From the NCBI GenBank assembly GCA_934255435.1, contig CAKQNZ010000085.1, positions 1 to 8,336 on the forward strand: a stretch of DNA of 8,336 nt, in the 5' to 3' direction. Shown here in pieces: positions 5,762 through 8,336 of the stretch. The notes under the pieces are model-generated. The model had not been told where the DNA came from. It was given only the letters and a program-made list of their open reading frames with translations, and ran no database searches. This stretch comes from an uncultured Clostridia bacterium (GTDB lineage Bacteria > Bacillota > Clostridia > Peptostreptococcales > Anaerovoracaceae). Position 1 is the stretch's first letter. Each line of letters begins with the position of its first letter. The translations under genes and the position numbers were made by a program.

Positions 5762-7603
5762 TCAGCAGAAATATCCTGCTGCGGCAAAGACGCTTTTTAA
5801 TATCAGACATAATATGATGCCTGCAGAAACAGGCATGATGAATGCGAGGGCAGTCCATTTGAGACTGCCCGTTTCTTTTTTTATCGTGAGACATGTAGTC
5901 CCGCATGGAAAATGAAACAGGCAGAGGACTATGACGTAAAGTGCAGTCTGCCAGGTCCAGCCGTTGCTTGTCAGTATATCGCCAAGCTGTGAAATACTGG
6001 CGTAATCTGTCAGTGTACTGTTTGACAGGTAGCACATCAGTATTACAGGGATAACAGTTTCGTTAGCTGGAAATCCCAGTATGAACGCAGCGACTATCAC
6101 CCCGTCAACGCCTATGAATTTCCCGAATGGCTCAAGAAAGCCTGTGAACCGGTCAAGAAGCGATATATCCCCATGATGTATATTTGCAAGCAGCCATATG
6201 ACAGCACCGGCAGGAGCCGCTACAACGAGAGCACGACCCAGAACGAAGATTGTCCTGTCGAATACAGAGCGTATGATGACATCTGATATCTTAGGCTTGC
6301 GGTACGGAGGAAGTTCAAGGACAAAAGAAGATGGCACGCCTTTCAGAAATGTGACAGAAAGCAGTTTCGACACCATAAGTGTAAAAGCTATACCGAGCAT
6401 GATGAAAAGTACCAGCAGTGTTCCGGCGATGGCAGAAGTGAACCTGCCTGCACCAGCAGCAAAAAATATCAGTATCAGGATTATCAGTGCAGGAAAACGT
6501 CCATTGCAGGGTACAAAAGAGTTCGTGATGATAGCGATAAGCCGTTCTCTTGGCGATTCTATGATACGGCATCCTGTCACGCCACAGGCATTGCATCCGA
6601 ATCCCATACACATGGTAAGAGCCTGTTTGCCATGGGCGCCACATCTTCTGAAAACACTGTCAAGATTGAAGGCGATTCTCGGCAGATATCCGAAATCTTC
6701 AAGCAGCGTGAACAGCGGGAAGAATATAGCCATAGGCGGAAGCATTACAGAAACGACCCATGACACAGATTTGTATATTCCATCCATGAGAAACGATATC
6801 AAAGGCTCAGGAAGAGATGCTGCAGACATCAGTGTCAACAGGATATCCCCTCCTTTTTCAAAAATCACGGCTATTGCTGAAGAAATGTGATTTGCTCCGG
6901 ACATCGTAAGCCAGAAAACGGCAAGCAGAAGCATCAGCATAGCAGGTATGCCGAAAGTGCGTGACGTCAGTATCCTGTCAAGCTTCCGATCGAAACTGTG
7001 AGGTTCGGCAGATGATTTCTTTGTGCATTTCTTGTATATTTCTGATGCTTCCGGCATTGTCGGATCTTCTTTACCGGATATTTTGTCAGGTCGTGGTACG
7101 GAGATTTCTTTATATACTGACTGCCATAAAATACAGATCAGATCGTCGAGTCCCTGCTTTTCTCTGGCAGCCGCAGGAACGACAGGAATCCCAAGGATCT
7201 CTTCAAGAAGCCGGATATCTGTATGTATCCCTTTTTTTGAGGCTTCATCTATCAAGTTCAGACAAAGCACGGCATTGCGGGTGACAGACAGGATCTCCCG
7301 TATCAGTATGAGATTGCGCTCGAGACATGTAGCGTCGGCAACAAGGAGGATCATGTCAGCCTTGCCGGACCGGATATATTCCGATGTGACTTGTTCGTCA
7401 GGAGAGGCTGAGTCAAGGGAATAGGCGCCGGGCAGATCCACAAGGTGAAAAGTCGTATCTTTGTACACGAATTTTCCCTCGGCATTGCTTACTGTTTTGC
7501 CGGGCCAGTTGCCGGTATGCTGTTTCATCCCGGTCAATGCATTGAATACTGTGCTTTTTCCTACGTTTGGGTTGCCTGCAAGGGCAATGGTCTTTTCTTT
7601 CAT
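5762..7603 (-). CDS. feoB: Ferrous iron transport protein B (GTPase-permease)
   Basis: FeoB imports Fe(II) across the cytoplasmic membrane under low-oxygen conditions. The N-terminal G domain shows G1 GNPNVGKS (10-17), switch I Thr37, G3 DLPG (56-59), G4 NLID (116-119) and a G5-like PAAAR (143-147, Ala where Ser is usual). A short helical linker follows, then about eight hydrophobic segments between 219 and 606 with two Gate-type regions. The Gate motif GFGCNACGVTGCR (334-346) and FVPCNGRFP are the Cys-rich variant common in anaerobes, unlike GFGCTVPAIMATR of E. coli. The C-terminal FPCGTTCLTIKKETGSLKW adds more Cys. At 613 residues it is shorter than E. coli FeoB (773). The start follows AAAGAGG; the frame stays open 62 codons further upstream. 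The gene is convergent with fabT, with 13 nt between stops. Confidence 0.95.
   Translation of the reverse strand: MKEKTIALAGNPNVGKSTVFNALTGMKQHTGNWPGKTVSNAEGKFVYKDTTFHLVDLPGAYSLDSASPDEQVTSEYIRSGKADMILLVADATCLERNLILIREILSVTRNAVLCLNLIDEASKKGIHTDIRLLEEILGIPVVPAAAREKQGLDDLICILWQSVYKEISVPRPDKISGKEDPTMPEASEIYKKCTKKSSAEPHSFDRKLDRILTSRTFGIPAMLMLLLAVFWLTMSGANHISSAIAVIFEKGGDILLTLMSAASLPEPLISFLMDGIYKSVSWVVSVMLPPMAIFFPLFTLLEDFGYLPRIAFNLDSVFRRCGAHGKQALTMCMGFGCNACGVTGCRIIESPRERLIAIITNSFVPCNGRFPALIILILIFFAAGAGRFTSAIAGTLLVLFIMLGIAFTLMVSKLLSVTFLKGVPSSFVLELPPYRKPKISDVIIRSVFDRTIFVLGRALVVAAPAGAVIWLLANIHHGDISLLDRFTGFLEPFGKFIGVDGVIVAAFILGFPANETVIPVILMCYLSNSTLTDYASISQLGDILTSNGWTWQTALYVIVLCLFHFPCGTTCLTIKKETGSLKWTALAFIMPVSAGIILCLILKSVFAAAGYFC
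5848..5882 (+). terminator. Rho-independent terminator for the fab operon, inside feoB
   Basis: On the + strand an 8-bp GC-rich stem (GGGCAGTC / GACTGCCC, 5848-5855 and 5863-5870) closes a 7-nt loop and is followed by GTTTC and then seven T residues ending at 5882. This is a classical intrinsic terminator, 99 nt after the fabT stop. It lies wholly inside the 3' part of feoB on the opposite strand, where the T run corresponds to the Lys-Lys-Glu codons 575-577 and the stem to codons for TGSLKWTAL. It would end fab transcripts after about 120 nt of antisense overlap with feoB. Confidence 0.8.
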
Positions 7604-7609
7604 ATGACA

Positions 7610-7616
7610 CCTCTTT
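7610..7616 (-). promoter_or_regulatory. Ribosome binding site that sets the feoB start
   Basis: On the minus strand AAAGAGG lies six nt before the ATG at 7603-7601. It supports the start MKEKTIALAGNPN, the usual FeoB N terminus, over the upstream in-frame ATG at 7789, which has only a weak purine-rich stretch before it. Confidence 0.75.
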
Positions 7617-7654
7617 GATTTGATTATATGGTTTTCGCCGGGCAAATGTTCAGG

Positions 7655-7737
7655 GGCGTATATCCGGATGTATGTGATGCAGTGGGAAAGGCATATCATG
7701 CAGGCAGCATGTTTTCCGGATACCGCCTGCATGATAT
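7655..7737 (-). ncRNA. Possible structured RNA element between feoA and feoB
   Basis: The 182-nt spacer between feoA and feoB (7604-7785) holds a perfect 13-bp inverted repeat, 7693-7705 with 7725-7737 (ATATCATGCAGGC and GCCTGCATGATAT), around a 19-nt loop. Read in the feo direction, the loop contains TATCCGGA, fully complementary to TCCGGATA some 37 nt after the hairpin (around 7661-7668), so a pseudoknot or alternative pairing is possible. No T run follows in either direction, so it is not an intrinsic terminator. It could control the FeoA:FeoB ratio, mark an mRNA processing point, or shield the feoB leader. The fold is inferred by eye, and no known riboswitch class was recognised. Confidence 0.4.
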
Positions 7738-7785
7738 CAAAAGAGCGTCTGGAGCTCAGATATGCCTGGGTCCAGATATACGAAG

Positions 7786-8025
7786 TCATATCCCGCAGAT
7801 ATATATTTTATCGGAGTCCTCTTTGCGCAGTGCAAGGACAGTACCCATGATCTCATACGCAGCAGGATCACCTGACGGGCTGCGAAATAAAAGTTTGATT
7901 TTTGCTCCTGGCTGAATCCCGTAACCGGAATATTTATCAGAGCTCTTGACTTCGCCGCCGATATGCTTTATTATATATTCACTGCCTTTTTCTGCATCAG
8001 ATAAAGACAAATGCAATGATTCCAT
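7786..8025 (-). CDS. feoA: Ferrous iron transport protein A
   Basis: FeoA is a small cytosolic SH3-like protein required for FeoB-mediated Fe(II) uptake, probably through contact with the FeoB cytoplasmic domains. The 79-residue length is normal. The family pattern is visible: LSLSDAEKGSEYIIKHI at the N terminus, then YGIQPGAKIKLLFRSPSGDP around 34-53 and a closing GTVLALRKEDSDKIYI. AAGGAGG at 8040-8034 lies eight nt before the ATG, fixing the start. It is the first gene of the feo operon, with feoB 182 nt downstream, an unusually long gap for this pair. Its TGA overlaps an ATG (ATGA, 7789-7786) that is in frame with feoB. No FeoC gene is seen. Confidence 0.92.
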   Translation of the reverse strand: MESLHLSLSDAEKGSEYIIKHIGGEVKSSDKYSGYGIQPGAKIKLLFRSPSGDPAAYEIMGTVLALRKEDSDKIYICGI

Positions 8026-8041
8026 TATTTATGCCTCCTTG

Positions 8042-8116
8042 TATCCAAGGATATGCAGACAGGAACTTCACTGTGAAAAAAATGTTAAAATAAAATATAA
8101 AAATACTTGACATGAA
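8042..8116 (-). promoter_or_regulatory. Probable feo promoter region and operator-like palindromes
   Basis: The feo promoter should lie in this AT-rich spacer. A weak candidate on the minus strand is TTCATG (8116-8111) and TATTTT (8092-8087), 18 nt apart, which would overlap the -35 of the divergent tRNA promoter. Just downstream is the 11-nt inverted repeat TTCACTGTGAA (8067-8077, read on the plus strand), placed as a repressor site would be, and next to the ribosome binding site a small TATCC/GGATA repeat (8042-8053). No recognisable Fur or DtxR consensus was found. The assignment rests on position more than on motif quality. Confidence 0.3.
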
Positions 8117-8138
8117 GTTCGGATAGTGGTATTATAAT
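8107..8138 (+). promoter_or_regulatory. Strong sigma-A promoter for the tRNA cluster
   Basis: A consensus -35 TTGACA (8107-8112) is followed after 17 nt by TATTAT (8130-8135). An overlapping perfect TATAAT (8133-8138) would give a 20-nt spacer, so TATTAT is the better -10. Transcription should begin near 8142-8145, giving a leader of about 35 nt to be removed by RNase P. The leader can form an 8-bp stem with two G-U pairs (8144-8151 with 8163-8170). Confidence 0.8.
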
Positions 8139-8177
8139 TTTTGTCGGCAGCGAAAAACGAAAGTTGCTGATGGACAT

Positions 8178-8254
8178 GGCGGTGTAGCTTAGTTGGCTAG
8201 AGCGTCCGGTTCATACCCGGAAGGTCGGTGGTTCGACTCCACTCGCCGCTACCA
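8178..8254 (+). tRNA. tRNA-Met (CAT), elongator
   Basis: A 77-nt cloverleaf folds by eye: acceptor GGCGGTG with CGCCGCT (G1-U72 and U6-G67 wobbles), D arm GCTT...GAGC, anticodon stem TCCGG/CCGGA with loop TTCATAC, and T arm GGTGG/CCACT around TTCGACT, with CCA encoded. The anticodon CAT could mean initiator Met, elongator Met or lysidine-modified Ile. The anticodon stem lacks the three G-C pairs of initiators, and the sequence closely resembles the elongator tRNA-Met of Bacillus, so elongator Met is preferred. Confidence 0.96.
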
Positions 8255-8259
8255 TATGT

Positions 8260-8335
8260 GGGCGCTTAGCTCAGCTGGGAGAGCATCTGCCTTACAAGCA
8301 GAGGGTCACAGGTTCGAGCCCTGTAGCGCCCACCA
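8260..8335 (+). tRNA. tRNA-Val (TAC)
   Basis: A 76-nt cloverleaf begins five nt after tRNA-Met: acceptor GGGCGCT with AGCGCCC (fully paired), D arm GCTC...GAGC, anticodon stem TCTGC/GCAGA with loop CTTACAA, T arm ACAGG/CCTGT around TTCGAGC, and encoded CCA. The anticodon TAC reads GUA and related valine codons. It shares the upstream promoter with tRNA-Met, and the cluster probably continues past the window edge. Confidence 0.97.
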
Positions 8336-8336
8336 T

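Noticed and set aside
5817..5836. Small hairpin ATGCCTG / CAGGCAT just before the terminator
   Set aside because: It has a 7-bp stem but no T tract; it encodes part of a FeoB membrane segment and is likely chance.
6198..6890. A 230-codon open frame on the + strand within feoB
   Set aside because: It is antisense to the FeoB membrane domain, has no ribosome binding site and a low-complexity composition, and FeoB itself is unambiguous.
7023..7424. A 133-codon + strand open frame
   Set aside because: It lies opposite the conserved FeoB G domain and shows no recognisable protein features.
8178..8254. Initiator tRNA-fMet or tRNA-Ile2 for the CAT anticodon tRNA
   Set aside because: The anticodon stem lacks the initiator's three consecutive G-C pairs, and the overall sequence resembles elongator Met more than Ile2.

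Overview
The window reads as chromosomal DNA of a low-to-moderate G+C Firmicute, most likely an anaerobic member of the class Clostridia. The support is a fabK-type (FMN-dependent) enoyl-ACP reductase inside a fab operon, a FabT-like MarR regulator, strong AAGGAGG ribosome binding sites, frequent AGA/AGG and ATA codons, and tRNA genes with encoded CCA ends. The genus cannot be named from the sequence alone.

Left two thirds (1-5748, + strand): a tightly packed fatty acid synthesis (FASII) operon in the order fabK (5' end cut off by the window), fabD, fabG, fabF, fabZ, a second fabF-like ketosynthase, and a FabT-like regulator. Junctions overlap by 13, 8, 1 and 8 nt, apart from a 15-nt gap before fabF and a 70-nt gap before the regulator. 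No terminator is visible between the genes. FabD loads malonyl groups onto ACP, FabF condenses, FabG reduces, FabZ dehydrates and FabK makes the final NADH-dependent reduction. The acetyl-CoA carboxylase genes that often share this operon are absent here. Instead there is a second, divergent ketosynthase directly coupled to fabZ, and then the repressor candidate.

Right third (5762-8025, - strand): a ferrous iron uptake pair, feoA followed by feoB, convergent with the fab operon and only 13 nt from the regulator's stop. A good Rho-independent terminator for the + strand lies inside the 3' coding part of feoB. The 182-nt gap between feoA and feoB carries a 13-bp inverted repeat whose loop can pair with a downstream segment, a possible structured RNA.

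Right edge (8107-8335, + strand): a strong sigma-A type promoter followed by elongator tRNA-Met(CAT) and tRNA-Val(TAC), probably the start of a longer tRNA cluster. The feo promoter must lie in the same AT-rich divergent spacer.

The most notable points are the divergent ketosynthase paired with fabZ, the terminator embedded in feoB, and the feoA-feoB RNA element. No phage, insertion sequence, CRISPR array or wholly unknown multigene system is visible.
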